NCBI RefSeq assembly: GCF_004193775.1
Contig: NC_041007.1
Coordinates: 22,589,501-22,653,500 of the forward strand
Direction: 5' to 3'
DNA from: Glycine soja
Lineage: Eukaryota > Streptophyta > Magnoliopsida > Fabales > Fabaceae
DNA length: 64,000 nt
Under the pieces are notes generated by a model. That model was not told the DNA's origin and ran no database searches. It saw only the letters and a list, made by a program, of their open reading frames with translations. Shown here one piece after another: positions 34,525 through 46,400 of this stretch (within the stretch, counting starts at the first letter, position 1; the number at the start of each line of letters is the position of its first letter). Both the position numbers and the translations under genes were made by a program.

Positions 34525-36115
34525 TGTCATACCCTAATTTCGTCCGGGGATGATCATTTGCAAACATTTAGATTCTTGCCAGCCAAGTTGAGCTGCTTAA
34601 AGCCAATTATCGCATGATCCGTAAGGTTTCGCGACGTTTCAGAAGGAAATGAGCAAAAACCTCAAAATGGGGGTGAAATGATCAATTTAGGGGTGTTCTT
34701 CAGCCCTGGGCCCATCTAGGCCCATTAGAAAGCTTCAACATGAAGCAAGAAAATCAAAGCTTCTGGAGTAAGCCACCAGCTCGCCTGGGCAAGCTGGGTG
34801 GCAAGCTTCTCTCCTATTTTGGCTATAAAAGGGCGTGGGAGGCTAAGGGGAAGGGGTTTAGCACCCTTGGCAAGCATATTTAACTTAAAATTAGCGAAAA
34901 TAAGGAGAAAGAAGAAGAAAATCATGGCCGAGACGCTTTCGTAATGCTTCCATAATGTTTCCATGACCAATTTCGTGAACGTTCTTTGTCGTTCTTCATC
35001 CATTCTTCATCGTTCTTCATTCTTCATCTGGTTAGTGCTTGCTTTAAGGATTTGAATTTGATTTATGGACCCTTAGGGGTCTCCTTTATTCTTTGTGCAT
35101 CATCATCTCCTTCTTTGGTCATCGATGATCTTTTTCTTTGTTTAAAGCAAGTTCCGACCGATCATTCGTGCAATAATCTCATTTTATCACCATTAAAAAA
35201 AAAATTCAATCGATCGTTTGTGTTGTAATCTCACTTAATCACCGTTTAAATGAATTCCAACCAATCGTTTATGTTGTAATCTCACTTAACTACTGTTTAA
35301 ATAAGTTTCGACCGATCGTTTGTGTCGTAAACTCTTTTCATCAATGTAAAATAAGTTTTAACCGGTCATTAACTCTACAAGTTATCTTAAAAAGGGATTC
35401 AAGATTAATGAGCCAAAACCACATAAAACCAACTCATAAACTTCTTCATTTCATCAAAAAATCAAGAGATCGTTCAAAGGTCCAACGCCTTAACGATTCC
35501 CTCTTTTCAAAAATCAAGAGATCGTTTCAAGGTCCAATGCCTTAACGATTCTCTCCTCTCAAAAATCAAGAGGTCGTTTCAGGGTCCAACACCTTAACGA
35601 TTCTCCACATTTCAAACTTGAGAAGATCGTTTCAAGGTCCAAGGCCTTAAACGACTTTTGTTCACAATTAAAATCAATCTTTCAAAAAAGATTAAAAAAA
35701 AAATTAACCAACGTTCAGTTCTTAAAGAACTACATAGGTTTGATTTCCTCATCCCAATTGAGGAATATGTAGGAGTGAGGGAAACACCCTTGTCGACCCC
35801 AAAAAAGTAAAAAACATAAAAAAGGAACAAAAGTTAAAAAACATAAAAAGGGAAAATACATAGTCATGATTTGAACACTCGATTAGAAGTTGTCGTCCCT
35901 TGTGATGGGCGCGTGGGGTGCTAATACCTTCTTTGTGCGTAAACAACTCCCGAACCCTCATTTTCAAAATACGTAGACCCTCAACCTTTTCCATTTTGGT
36001 TTTTCTAACGTTTTCCTCGAATAAACGTTGGTGGTGACTCCACACGTTTTTCCTTCATTGGAAGATGCACCATCGAGTCTCGCATCGTGCCCCCGCGGAA
36101 GGGCAGATTGCAACA
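34525..36115 (+). repeat. A2 3' LTR, 1591 bp
   Basis: TGTCATACCC...TTGCAACA. TATA box TATAAAA at 34824-34830, with a near-perfect AGCTCGCC/GGCAAGCT inverted repeat at 34778-34795 just upstream. Joins B gag directly at 36116. Confidence 0.9.
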
Positions 36116-36594
36116 AGGGGAAATCTAGGGAGAGGTCCAAATATGTGAAATTTGTCAATGGCCTCCGACCAGAAGTAAAGATGATGGTGAATTGTCACGG
36201 TATTCACAACTTTGCACAACTGAACAACATATGTAGGATCTTTGATGAGGATCAGCGGGAGAAGGTCGCATTTGACAGGAACGTCAATGCCAGTCATGGT
36301 AAAAAGAAGAAGCCAGTGACCCACAGTCGCGCTAAGCCATATTCTGCCCCTCCTGGGCAATATAGCCACGATTTTGGGGGACAGAGGACCAGTGGGGGAC
36401 TTCAACCAGCTGGTGAGAGTTCTTAGCTAGTTAACAGGGTGTCTTAGCCTGCTGGTAGAGGTAGTGGTGGTGGTGGTGCTCCTACTATTGTTTCTACACC
36501 ACTCAGGTGTGGGAAGTGTGGTCAGCTTGGGCATATTGCTCGTAAGTGCACAGATAGAGAGGTGACTTGCTTTAACTGCCAAGGTAAGGGCCAC
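36116..36594 (+). pseudogene. B gag, C-terminal part with zinc knuckles
   Basis: Reads SKYVKFVNGLRPEVKMMVN and ICRIFDEDQREKVAF, the end of the gag domain, then a basic/proline linker. After two in-frame TAG codons (36424, 36445) come the zinc knuckle CGKCGQLGHIARKC and the start of a second, CFNCQGKGH, cut by solo LTR G. The second knuckle's last cysteine region resumes at 38014. Confidence 0.88.
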
Positions 36595-38008
36595 TGTTCG
36601 CTTCCGGCAAGTGCACCGGATTGCACAAGTAGTATAAAATGGTAAGAACCGAGTATCGAACTCTCGGGGAACTTGTGTTATTTGGTAAGCTATTTCAGCA
36701 AATATGTGTTTGTTGTGTAAAGATAAGTGTGAATATGAACATGTGTGTAAACTATCTATGCAAAAAGGAAAATCACGCGAGAGAAATGATGTGTAAATAC
36801 AAGTAGAAAACACGTTGACCTTCCTAATAGGTGTCTGATGCTAAAAAGATATTCTCTATCTAACAATGCTCATGTGTTCCTATGGTGTCTCCTGAGATAT
36901 TAAACCTCGATTCCTCATGATAGTTTAGCCTGATCCTGATCAAGCATCGTCCACAATTCCTCTTGTTGGACTAAACTCAACCAGGATCAAATTAAGACAC
37001 ACATACACAACTAAATTATCGCACCCCGATTCCTTGTGATAGTACGACAACATAGCCCTGTACTATCAAGGACTTTAGAATCATACTAGTTTCCATTGTT
37101 GAATGACCCTAACAAAGCATGCATCTACATGATCAAGGTAAAAGCATACTGGAGTGAAAAGCAGATAGCACAAAGAACACATAAAACATCATTAAATAGA
37201 TAGAAATATATTTACATCAGGTACCTACAGGGAAGATCCAATAGAGGATTTAGCTTTCCATAACCAGGAAGCCTCGTTTACAACAAAGAGAAGAACAAGA
37301 TGAAAGATTGCAAAAATACAAGTGGTGAGGATGCCTCCTTCACCTCTAGGATCTCACAATCACTCACAAACTCATCTCTAGCTCTCAAACCGGCTCCTGC
37401 TTCAAGCTCTAGTCTCTGTAGATCTTCACACAACAAAATATCTCAAAACTCACTAGAACTTGGACCTTTCTCTCTCTTGAATCTCTAGACATGCAAAGCT
37501 CTGAATCCCAGCCCAAACTCCCTTCGCAAAATCTGATTTCTGGCTTAAATAGGTGGCCTTGTTCGTGCTTGTGCACTTAGCGCAATTATGGACCGCTTAG
37601 CGCACGTTAGTGAATTTTGGCTTAACGCATGCCTTTCTCGCTTAGCGGATGGACCAAAGCGGTGCACTTCGTGAGATGAAGCGGTGCGCTTAGCGAACCT
37701 GTACAACTTATCTTCTTCTAGAGTCTTCCTTGCGCTTAGCCCATGAGTGTTGCGCTTAGCGGACGCTCGTTAAGCCAGCAGATTGGCTTAGTGAGAAGGT
37801 GAAAAACAACACTTTTTAAAGCTTGCCTAATTAACCTAAAATTGAGAGAAAATGATTATTAGACACACAAAATGGAAGTACTAAGTATTTATTACCTATA
37901 CTTAACAGAAAATACTTATAACACTACAAAATAACCATAAATTAGAAGAGTTTGATACAAGTTACACAAGTTTTATACACAAAATTTAGTTGTATTCACC
38001 GACTAACA
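36595..38008 (-). mobile_element. G: solo LTR in B gag, 1414 bp
   Basis: TGTTCGCTTCC...GACTAACA with a perfect GCCAC duplication (36590-36594, 38009-38013). No internal domain. Orientation is taken as minus because TATTTAAG (37551-37544 on the minus strand) is the best TATA box, and the palindromic CGCTTAGCG motifs (four perfect, several variants, 37590-37790) lie upstream of it. Related to G2. The 37300-37488 frame is not supported. Confidence 0.85.
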
Positions 38009-38013
38009 GCCAC

Positions 38014-38555
38014 CTCAGTACTGTTGCCCACATCCGAGGAAGGAGAAAAGGAGTGGAAGTCTGAATAACCAGAGTGGATGACCGAGGACCATAGGGAGAG
38101 TGTTTGCTCTTAGTGGTGTTGATGCCGCACAATTTGATGATCTCATCCAAGGTATGTGTTTCATAAGTCAAGTTCCATTGGTTGTATTGTATGACTCAGG
38201 TGCAACGCATTCATTTATTTCTCGTGTTTGTGTTGAAAAACTTGCCTTACCTGTGTCTTCTTTGAAATTTGACTTGATTGTGAATACACCTGCTAGTGGG
38301 TTTGTTTTAACTTTTGATGTGTGCTTGCAATGTCCTGTCTTAATTTATGATAGACAGTTTCTTGTTGATTTAGTTGTTTTACCATTGAGTTAGATTGATG
38401 TTATTCTGGGTATGGACTGGTTATCTTCCAATCACGTCTTATTAAATTGTTTTGAGAAATTTGTTGTCTTTCCTGAGTCTAGTGTGAGTGAAGGTGATAT
38501 GTTTTTGTCTTCTGACCAAGTTGAGGCATCTTTGAGGGAGGATGCATGAGTATAC
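38014..38555 (+). pseudogene. B protease region
   Basis: After the knuckle remnant, reads GRVFALSGVDAAQFDDLIQG and then the aspartic protease active site VVLYDSGATHSFIS. A TAG at 38391 interrupts before IDVILGMDWL, the second conserved protease block. A TGA at 38547 follows. It would cleave the polyprotein in intact relatives. Confidence 0.85.
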
Positions 38556-39506
38556 ATGATCTTAGCTAGTATGAGTGTCGAGACCAAAACCCCTGTGAGT
38601 GATATACCATTGGTGAAAGAGTTTCCAGAGGTTTTTGAGGAGGTGTCTGGATTACCACCTGAGAGAGAGGTCGAGTTCTCTATAGACCTAGTGCCCGATA
38701 CTGGACCTATATCCATAGCACCTTATAGGATGTCCCCTGTAGAGTTGAGCGAGCTTAAGAAACAGTTAGAGGAGCTCTTAGAGAAACAATTTGTGAGGCC
38801 TAGTGTGTCACCCTGGGGAGCGCCGGTGTTGTTAGTTAAGAAAAAGGATGGGACTATGAGGCTATGTGTAGACTATCGTCAGCTGAATAAGGTGAAAATT
38901 AAGAATATGTACCATTTTCCTTGGATAGATGACTTGATGGACCAATTAGTAGGGGCTTGTGTGTTCAGTAAGAGAGATCTTAGGTCAAGTTACCACCAGA
39001 TTAGAGTAAATCCTGAAGATGTTCCAAAGACTACCTTTAGGACCTGTTACGGCCATTATGAGTACTTGGTTATGCCTTTTGGTGTGACCAATGCGCCTAG
39101 TGTGTTCATGGATTACATGAATAGGATCTTCCACCTCTACCTAGATAGTTTTGTAGTGGTCTTCATAGATGATACCTTGGTGTATTCTAAGACTAGAGAG
39201 GAACATGAAGAGCATCTGAGGATTGTGTTGCAAACCCTCAAGAACAACAGATTGTATGCTAAGTTGTCCAAGTGTGAATTTTGGCTAGAGGAGGTGAGCT
39301 TCCTAGGGAACATTATATCCAGGGGAGGGATAGCAATAGATCTTTCCAAGGTAGAGGTGGTGATGAGTTGGGAGAGTCCTAAGTCAGTGTTTGAGATTAG
39401 GAGCTTCCTTGGTTTAGCAGGATACTATCATAGATTCATAGAGGGTTTTTCTAAGCTAGCCTTACCTTTGACTAAGCTTATTCGTAAGGGTCAAGTTTTT
39501 GTGTAG
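38556..39506 (+). pseudogene. B reverse transcriptase
   Basis: 316-residue open stretch. Linker [20 protein letters not shown], then [55 protein letters not shown] and the catalytic [11 protein letters not shown]. It ends in the linker [19 protein letters not shown] before a TAG at 39504. The catalytic aspartates are kept, so the decay here is by nonsense codons around an otherwise well preserved domain. Confidence 0.92.
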
Positions 39507-40091
39507 GATGCCTAGTGGGAGAGTAGTTTTCGTACCCTTAAGGAAAGGTTAATCACTGCACTAGTTTTAGTGTTACCTGACCCGAGCGAACAATTTGTGG
39601 TGTACTATGATGCATCCAAGATGGGTTTGGGTGGAGTGCTTATGCAGCGGGGACAGGTAGTGGCCTATGCTTCACGACAACTCATGATTCATAAAAGGAA
39701 TTATCCCATGCACGATCTCGAGTTAGCAACCGTAGTTTTTGCTCTTAAGCTTTGGAGGCATTACCTTTATGGATCTAAATTTAAGGTGTTTAATGACCAT
39801 AAGAGCCTTAGATATATGTTTGATCAAAGAGAGCTTAACATGAGGCAGAGGAGATGGTTAGAGTTCCTTAAGGATTACGATTTTTAGCTTAGCTATCACC
39901 CAGGTAAAGCCAATGTAGTAGCTGATGCCTTGAGTAGGAAATCCCTTCAGATGTCTGCTTTGAGGGTTAGAGAGTTAGACCTCTTAGAGCAGTTTAGAGA
40001 CATGAGTTTGACATGCGAGATCACCTCTAGTAGCATTAAGTTGGGTATGTTGAGAGTCACTAGTGAACTTTTGAGCGAGATCCGTGAGGGT
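39507..40091 (+). pseudogene. B RNase H
   Basis: After a TAG at 39513, [18 protein letters not shown] carries the first catalytic aspartate, [20 protein letters not shown] the glutamate, and [16 protein letters not shown] the next aspartate. A TAG at 39885 precedes LSYHPGKANVVADALSRK, which ends the domain. Confidence 0.88.
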
Positions 40092-40569
40092 TAGAAGACT
40101 GACCCATTCTTGTCAGCCCAATTAAAGTCCATAGTTGTAGGGTGGGAGAGTAGTTTTAGAGTGGGGCCTAATGGAGTCTTGAGATTCCAAGATAGGGTGT
40201 GTGTTCCTAGTGTACCCAAGCTTAAGAGAGATATCTTTGAAGAGGGTTACAAAAGTAGTTTGAGTATCCACCTGGGAGCGACTAAGATGTACCAGGACCT
40301 TAGGTAGATGTTTTGGTGGCTGGGTATGAAGAGAGAGGTTAATGAGTTTGTCCTTGCATGCCTAGTGTGTCAAAAAGCTAAGATAGAACACAAGAAGCCT
40401 TCAGGGAAGTTGCAACCTTTAGAGATACCTGAGTGGAAGTGGGATAGCATCTCCATGGATTTCGTGGTGGGGTTACCTAGGACCCCTAAAGGTTTAGATT
40501 CCATTTGGGCTATTGTCGACAGGTTGACGAAATTTACTCACTTCATCCCAATTAACATCAGATATTCCT
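40092..40569 (+). pseudogene. B integrase, first part
   Basis: Zinc region LSIHLGATKMYQDLR, then a TAG (40305), then MFWWLGMKREVNEFVLACLVCQKAK. The first histidine expected in EGYKSS is a tyrosine, so the zinc site is damaged. Then WDSISMDFVVGLPRTPKG with the first catalytic aspartate and IVDRLTKFTHFIPI. Cut by E at 40570. Confidence 0.88.
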
Positions 40570-42190
40570 TGTAGAAGCAAGCTTCATGATGTTGAATCAA
40601 GATTGATTCAAGGAGTTTTGATGATAACAAAGATGATGACAAAAAGCCCAAGAGAATGAGTTCAAGATTGAATCAAGAACACTTCAAGAATCAAGAGGAA
40701 ATTTGATTTCAAGATTCAAGAATCAAGTTTCAAGATTTAAGTTTCAAGAATCAAGAATCAAGAATAATCAAGTTGAAGATTCAAGAATCAAGAAAAGACT
40801 CAATCAAGATAAGTACTAAAAAGTTTTTCAAAACATTAAGTAGCACATGAATTTTTCACAAAACCTTTTACCAAAGAATTTTTACTCTCTGCTAATCGAT
40901 TACCAGTTTATTGTAATCGATTACCAGTAGCAAAGATTGTTTTCAAAAAGCTTTCAACTGAATTTACAACGTTCCAATTGATTTCAAAATGGTGTAATCG
41001 ATTGCAATGATTTGGTAATCGATTACCAGTGTGTTTGAACGTTGAAATTCAAATTCAAATGTGAAGAGTCACATCCTTTCACAAAAATTCTTTATGTAAT
41101 CGATTACAATGATTTGGTAATCGATTACCAGTAATAAGTTTTGAACAAAAATCAAAAGATGTAACTCTTCTAATGGTTTTCAAGTTTTTCTAAAGGTCAT
41201 AACTCTTCTAAAGGTTTTCTTGACCAGACATGAAGAGTCTATAAAAGCAAGACCTTGATTTGCATTTTACAATTCATTCAATTTCATTCAGAACAATCAT
41301 TACAATCCTTTACAACCCTTGAATCTCTTTGAACTTCTTCTTCTTCTTCCTTTGCAAAAGCTTTCTTAAGTTTTTTGGTTTTCCAAACCTTGAAAACAAA
41401 ACTTGTGCTATTCATCTTTTTCATTCCCTTCTCCCTTTGCCAAAAAGAATTTGCCAAGGACTAACCACCTGAATTCTTTTTGTGTCTCTCTTCTCCCTTT
41501 TCCAAAAGAACAAAGGACTAACCGCCTGAATTCTTTTGTGTCTCCCTTCTCCCTTGTCAAAAAATTCAAAATCACACAGTCTGAGAATTCTTTTGATTCT
41601 TCCCTTTCCCATAAACAAAAGATTTCAAAGGACTAACCGCCTAAGAATTCTTTTGTTTCCCCCTTCACAATGTTTCAAAGGACTAACTGCCTGAGAACTT
41701 TGTCTTAACACATTGGAGGATACATCCTTTGTGGTACAAGTAGAGGGTACACCTACTTGGGTTGTTGTGACTGAGAACAAGAGAGGGTACATCTCTTGTG
41801 GATCAGTTCTAGTGGAGGGTACATCCACTAGGTTGTTCAAAGAGAACAAGGGAGGGTACATCCCTTGTGGATCTTTGCTTGTAAAAGGATTTTTACAAGG
41901 TTGAAAAGAAATCTCAAGGACCGCAGGTCGCTTGGGGACTGAATGTAGGCACGGGTTGTTGTCGAACCAGTATAAAACTCTTGTGTTTGTTTTCTTCTTC
42001 CCTACTCTTTTAATTTCCGTTGTGCACTTTAATTACTGCTTTTACTTTTGATTAAGTTTATATTTCTGTTCTGTACTTTCTTAACAACATAGTAAAAGCA
42101 TAAGAAGGGTAGATTTTTAATTAGTAAAGGTTCGTTAATAATTAATTCAATCCCCCCTTCTTAATTATTCTGAGGCCACTTGATCCAACA
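40570..42190 (+). mobile_element. E: solo LTR in B integrase, 1621 bp
   Basis: TGTAGAAGCAAG...GATCCAACA with a perfect TTCCT duplication (40565-40569, 42191-42195). Same family as D, opposite orientation. Six GTAATCGATTAC-type palindromes at 40891-41131; TATAAAA at 41240-41246. The transcribed part has repeats of GAGGGTACATC(C) (41712-41860). The 41403-41904 open frames are by-products. Confidence 0.92.
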
Positions 42191-42755
42191 TTCCTTAGAG
42201 AGGTTGAATAGCATGTACGTCAGTGATATAGTTAGACTACACAATGTTCCTTCTAGCATAGTCTCTGATAGAGATCCCAGATTTACCTCTAGATTTTGGA
42301 AGAGTCTTCATAAAGCCTTGGGGACCAAGCTTAGGTTGAGTTCTGCTTACCACCCACAGACTGATGGTCAGACCGAGCACACCATCCAATCCTTAGAGGA
42401 CTTCTTGAGAGCCTGCATGTTAGAGCAAAGGGGTAGTTGGGATAGTTTCTTACCCTTGATAGAATTTACATACAACAATAGTTTTCACTCTAGTATAGGT
42501 ATGGCATCTTATGAGGCATTGTATGGTAAGAGATGTAGGACACCTCTATGTTGGATAGATCCTGGTGAGAGCATTGCCTTAGGACCTGAGGTGGTTCAGC
42601 AGACCATTGAAAAGGTCAAGTTGATCCAAAAAAGGATGAAAGCATCCCTAAGTAGGCAGAAGAGCTACTATGATAGGAGAAGAAAGGACCTTGAATTTGC
42701 GGTAGGTGATCATGTATTCTTGAGAGTCACTCCATAGACTGGGGTTGGCAGGGCA
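42191..42755 (+). pseudogene. B integrase, second part
   Basis: Continues the core: [20 protein letters not shown] with the second aspartate and [20 protein letters not shown] with the glutamate. Then [20 protein letters not shown] and the [20 protein letters not shown]-terminal region. A TAG stands at 42735. Confidence 0.9.
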
Positions 42756-43143
42756 TTGAAGTCCCGTAAGCTCACACCTAAATTCATTGGTCCCTTTGAA
42801 ATCCTAAAGTGTGTCGGCCTAGTTGCGTATCAAGTGGCCTTACTACCATCTCTCTTAAATCTCCATAGTGTCTTCCATTTCTCTCAGCTCAGAAAATATG
42901 TTAATGATCCGTCACACGTGATCGAGTTGGACAGCGTCCAAGTGAAAGAGAACTTGACATATGAAACATTGCCACTAAGAATCGATGACCGTATGGTCAA
43001 GCAACTAAGGGGGAAGGAGATTCCCTTGGTCAAAGTGGTATAAGGGAGTGCTTTGGGCGAGGATGCCACCTGGGAACTAAAGGGTCAAATTCGTGATGCT
43101 ACCTTATTCGATACCGGTAAGTTTCGGGGGCGAAACTTCTTTT
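42756..43143 (+). pseudogene. B integrase tail with chromodomain-like end
   Basis: LTPKFIGPFEILKCVGLVAY and FHFSQLRKYVNDPSHVIELD lead into REVKHLRG-type and KEIPLVKVV sequence, then, after a TAA at 43041, GEDATWELKGQIRD. This order (basic strand, aromatic, WE) matches the chromodomain at the end of Tekay/Del integrases, which in relatives directs insertion into heterochromatin. Ends with TAA at about 43143. Confidence 0.82.
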
Positions 43144-43157
43144 AAGGGGGATGAAAT

Positions 43158-43386
43158 TGTAACAGCCGTCACTTTACTTCCTTTAAATAAATAAATAAAA
43201 TAAGATTAGGTCATCAATTCCTTCATTGTATAAATTAACTTATAACCCAGAGCAACTTTTACAAAAACACATTTTGTTCTTTTTTTCTTCTTCTGACGCA
43301 CAAGAACCTTAACAGAGCAACCGAAGGAGGAGCTCTAGAGAGCACCATCATTGTTAAAGGAGAACCCCATTATATATATATTCAAT

Positions 43387-43425
<39 letters not shown>

Positions 43426-43537
43426 TTGTAAGTAATTAATATACTAAAAACATTAACATAAATATATTAAAAGCTTATTGAATATATTAATGTAATGATA
43501 CGTAAACATTAAAAACACGTTATTGAATATTTATAAG

Positions 43538-43575
<38 letters not shown>

Positions 43576-44946
43576 GTTTATAATGCATTTAATTACTTAC
43601 ATATATATTTAATGTGTTTAATCCTTTTTATGTACTTATATATATAATATTTATCCAATGATATGTTTATGATTATTGTTATTATTATTATATATATATA
43701 TATATATTTAGTATTACCTATAATTGTACAGTGGTATGTTATATATATTTGTTTATAAGTCTTGAAGTTAGATGTGTTATGCTATTATTATTATACATTT
43801 TTATCTAATTGTTAAGTATATTTTATAATTAGTTAAATTGTGAGATGTTGAATTATAGACATGAGATATGGTTGTGAATGAGTGTGTGATTAATACTTGA
43901 AGTGATATTACTTTGTGAGTTATGAGTTATACAATAATCTGACCGGTGTTTACCTTAAAAAAAATTATGTGCAGTGTTAAAGGAAATGTATAGAGTTCCT
44001 AGTTAGGATCCTAAAGGGTTAAATTGTAGCGCAACTTGTTAAATGTGTTTGAAATATAAGTGTGAGGTCATGGGTATTGTATAATTCATGAACAGTGTCT
44101 GCGTGCAAAATTTGTTTTAAGGGTTGGACCTAGATCAGGAAGGTAAGGCCCAAACGGATTCTTTGGAGTCTAGGCCTTGAGGGGTAAAGACACTCGGTTT
44201 GAGTGCTCCTTTAAGCCTATGTTGATCCCATGTGGTTGGAGCATTCTCACAAAACAGAGTGACCCTGACTGGTTACCTTATGATTTTACTTAGTGAGAGC
44301 GACTTGACATACCCATTGTGTGGTGTGTCTTGTTATGTACTCCTAGATGCCCTAGTGTGGTTTTTGACTGACATGGCACCACATTGCATATAGGCTTGAG
44401 TTTTAGTATATTTGTTGCATAACGCCTGTGAATTGTTTATTATGAAATCGGTGAGTATTGTTATGCCTTGTTTGAGTATGTGATCCATGGGTCATGTGAT
44501 GGGTGATTGAAATATGAAATTTAAATGATAAAGTGTTGAAATAACGTGGATTGAATTAAGTTGAGTTATGTTATAAATAATTGTATAATGTATTTTTGCT
44601 TATGCGTTTATTTATCCGTATTTTATTTAGAAATGTGATAACTCACTCCCGGTGTGTGTTTGTGTTTGGGCTGATTGCCATTTTGTTTCAGGTGAGCCAG
44701 CATATGATGAATTCCCTGTTGGAGATGGAGAAACTTAGCCTGTGATAGAGATATGCTTTGATAAGTGTGACATCGAGGTATAGAATTTTACTTCATATGT
44801 TATAATTCTGTGAATGATATAATTGTGTTATGTTTTCTGTTTTAGTTTTTTTTTATATTTATTCAGAATGGGCAACCTTGTTTTGAGCCAGGATAACTTT
44901 ATCTTTTATTCGAACAATATCTACTATGATTTCACTAAGTGGATGT
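43158..44946 (+). repeat. B 3' LTR, 3'-truncated
   Basis: Preceded by the purine tract AAGGGGGATGAAAT. Starts TGTAACAGCCGTCACTTTAC. Compared with the 5' LTR it lacks an internal ~570 bp and its last 130-160 bp. TA microsatellites at 43391-43421 and 43540-43571. Confidence 0.88.
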
Positions 44947-46400
44947 GAACCTTATTGACACTCATACTCATCCGATGAGTCAGAACCTACTTGCAAAGCT
45001 TGGTAACTTAAAAGAGACATTGGGAGGATATCAATCTAAGTAGTGTGCTCTATATTGAAGGCATTAGACGTCTGTTGGATCATGATCTATGCAGGTGTAC
45101 ATAATCTAGTAGTAAAGAAATGATAAGTATCGTGTATCCTATCTACAAAGACTTGGTTCAATATTCAAGAATTGAGCAAATAATGTTATCTAAAACGATA
45201 AAAGAAGTTGAAGCATTCGCTGCAGCAAGTTGTCAATTTGTTGTGGTGAATGAATCAATGTTTTTAGTTTTCAAAAGATAATTTCATTGTAGAGAAATTT
45301 GAGTTTGCTATAGCGAGAACATAAAAGTGTATGGTTTTTGAAAGAAATTTTTGGAGCAAAAATGGAAATCAAGAAAGAGAAGGCATTGATGGTTTAAATT
45401 CCATAGCATTTGACATATGTGATTCATTTTCTAATCATTTTCTCAATTCAATGCAACCAAGTTTCAACTCAATTGATTAATCCTAATTCCTTAGGTGATT
45501 AGTCCTTGATTTTGAAGTTAATTTCATAATTCCTTAGGTAACTGGACCTAGAACTCAAAATATGAACAATGAATCTCTGCAATGCAAAAAACATGATTTC
45601 ATTCCTAAAATAAAGTTCTCACACGATTCAAATTCAGATGTGGAATCAAACTTGTTTCTACACAATTCAATTCCTAAAAACTAGATTGATCGAGCCTAAG
45701 CATGCATCTAAGCAAAGAATTGGAATAGGATCATATAACTAAGAAAATAATTCAAAATGAAGAATCACATAGAAAACTACTTCATTCAGTCAACAACTTT
45801 AGTTTTTAGCACTAATGGATCATTATTTGATCCAAAAGAACATCAAAATCAAAAGTTACAATGAAAGGAGAAGAGAGAAAAGAGATAGAGAGGAAAAATC
45901 ACAAATCTGAAACTGAATTTAAAATATGACAAAAGGTCTAATTTGATATTACAAACTTTTTAATGAGTTGAATCTATATTTGTTTGTGCCACGTCAGACT
46001 CTCCTTGTAGCAAGGACACTTCTCATTACTGCAAGGCCTCATCCTTTGCAAGGAACACTCTTTCACTTTATAATTGGTCATTCTTTGTTGTGCCAAAAGC
46101 CTTACTAGTTGTGGCAAGCTCAAGTCTACAGCTTCTCGTTCTTTTAAACTCAGAACTGTCCTTGTAACATCGAAATATAACACAATATTTAAAACTACTT
46201 TTTGATTTCCTTAAATGATTTTATACAAGTCTATTCACAAAAGCAACAATATATTCACAAAAATTATCTTTCACTCCATTTTTCATAAAAATAATCCACA
46301 TAAAAACTTGAATCATTAAGGACTTTTAGACTTGTAACATGGTTGGGTTTCAAACAATTTTTGTTTTTCTAGACAACAAAAGTCATTCAAGGATCAAAGA
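44947..46400 (-). repeat. G3: possible diverged G-type solo LTR
   Basis: The 45100-45170 block (AGTAGTAAAGAAATGATAAG, then GTATC) resembles the start of G and G2 (AGTAGTAAAA..GGTAAG..GAGTATCGAAC). Paired motifs CCTTG-TAG-CAAGG (46003-46015) and CCTT-TGC-AAGG (46043-46053) stand where G has its CGCTTAGCG palindromes. Ends and target duplication were not found. The small minus frame at 45974-46183 is not supported. Confidence 0.35.

Larger units (their letters stand above)
25825..36115 (+). mobile_element. A2: Ogre-like element without pol, inserted in B gag
   Basis: A 5' LTR lacking its first 379 bp (25825-27057), primer site, leader, gag, a stretch with no pol, three tandem arrays, a purine tract and a full 1591-bp 3' LTR (34525-36115). 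It has neither the ORF1 of A1 nor any protease, RT or integrase motif, so it must have moved with proteins supplied by another element. Non-autonomous Ogre-like partners are known in soybean. The target duplication cannot be read because the left end is deleted. Confidence 0.88.
10983..44946 (+). mobile_element. B: Ty3/gypsy chromovirus (Tekay/Del-like) with nested insertions
   Basis: A 5' LTR starting TGTAACAG and ending GTGTCACA (25304), a TGGTATCAGAGC primer site, gag, protease, reverse transcriptase, RNase H, integrase and a chromodomain-like tail, then a purine tract and a 3' LTR starting at 43158. Insertions C (in the 5' LTR), A2 and G (in gag) and E (in integrase) are all younger than B. 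The 3' LTR stops at about 44946, some 130-160 bp short of the LTR end, so the target duplication is lost. The coding region carries about 15 in-frame stops, mostly TAG. Confidence 0.9.
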
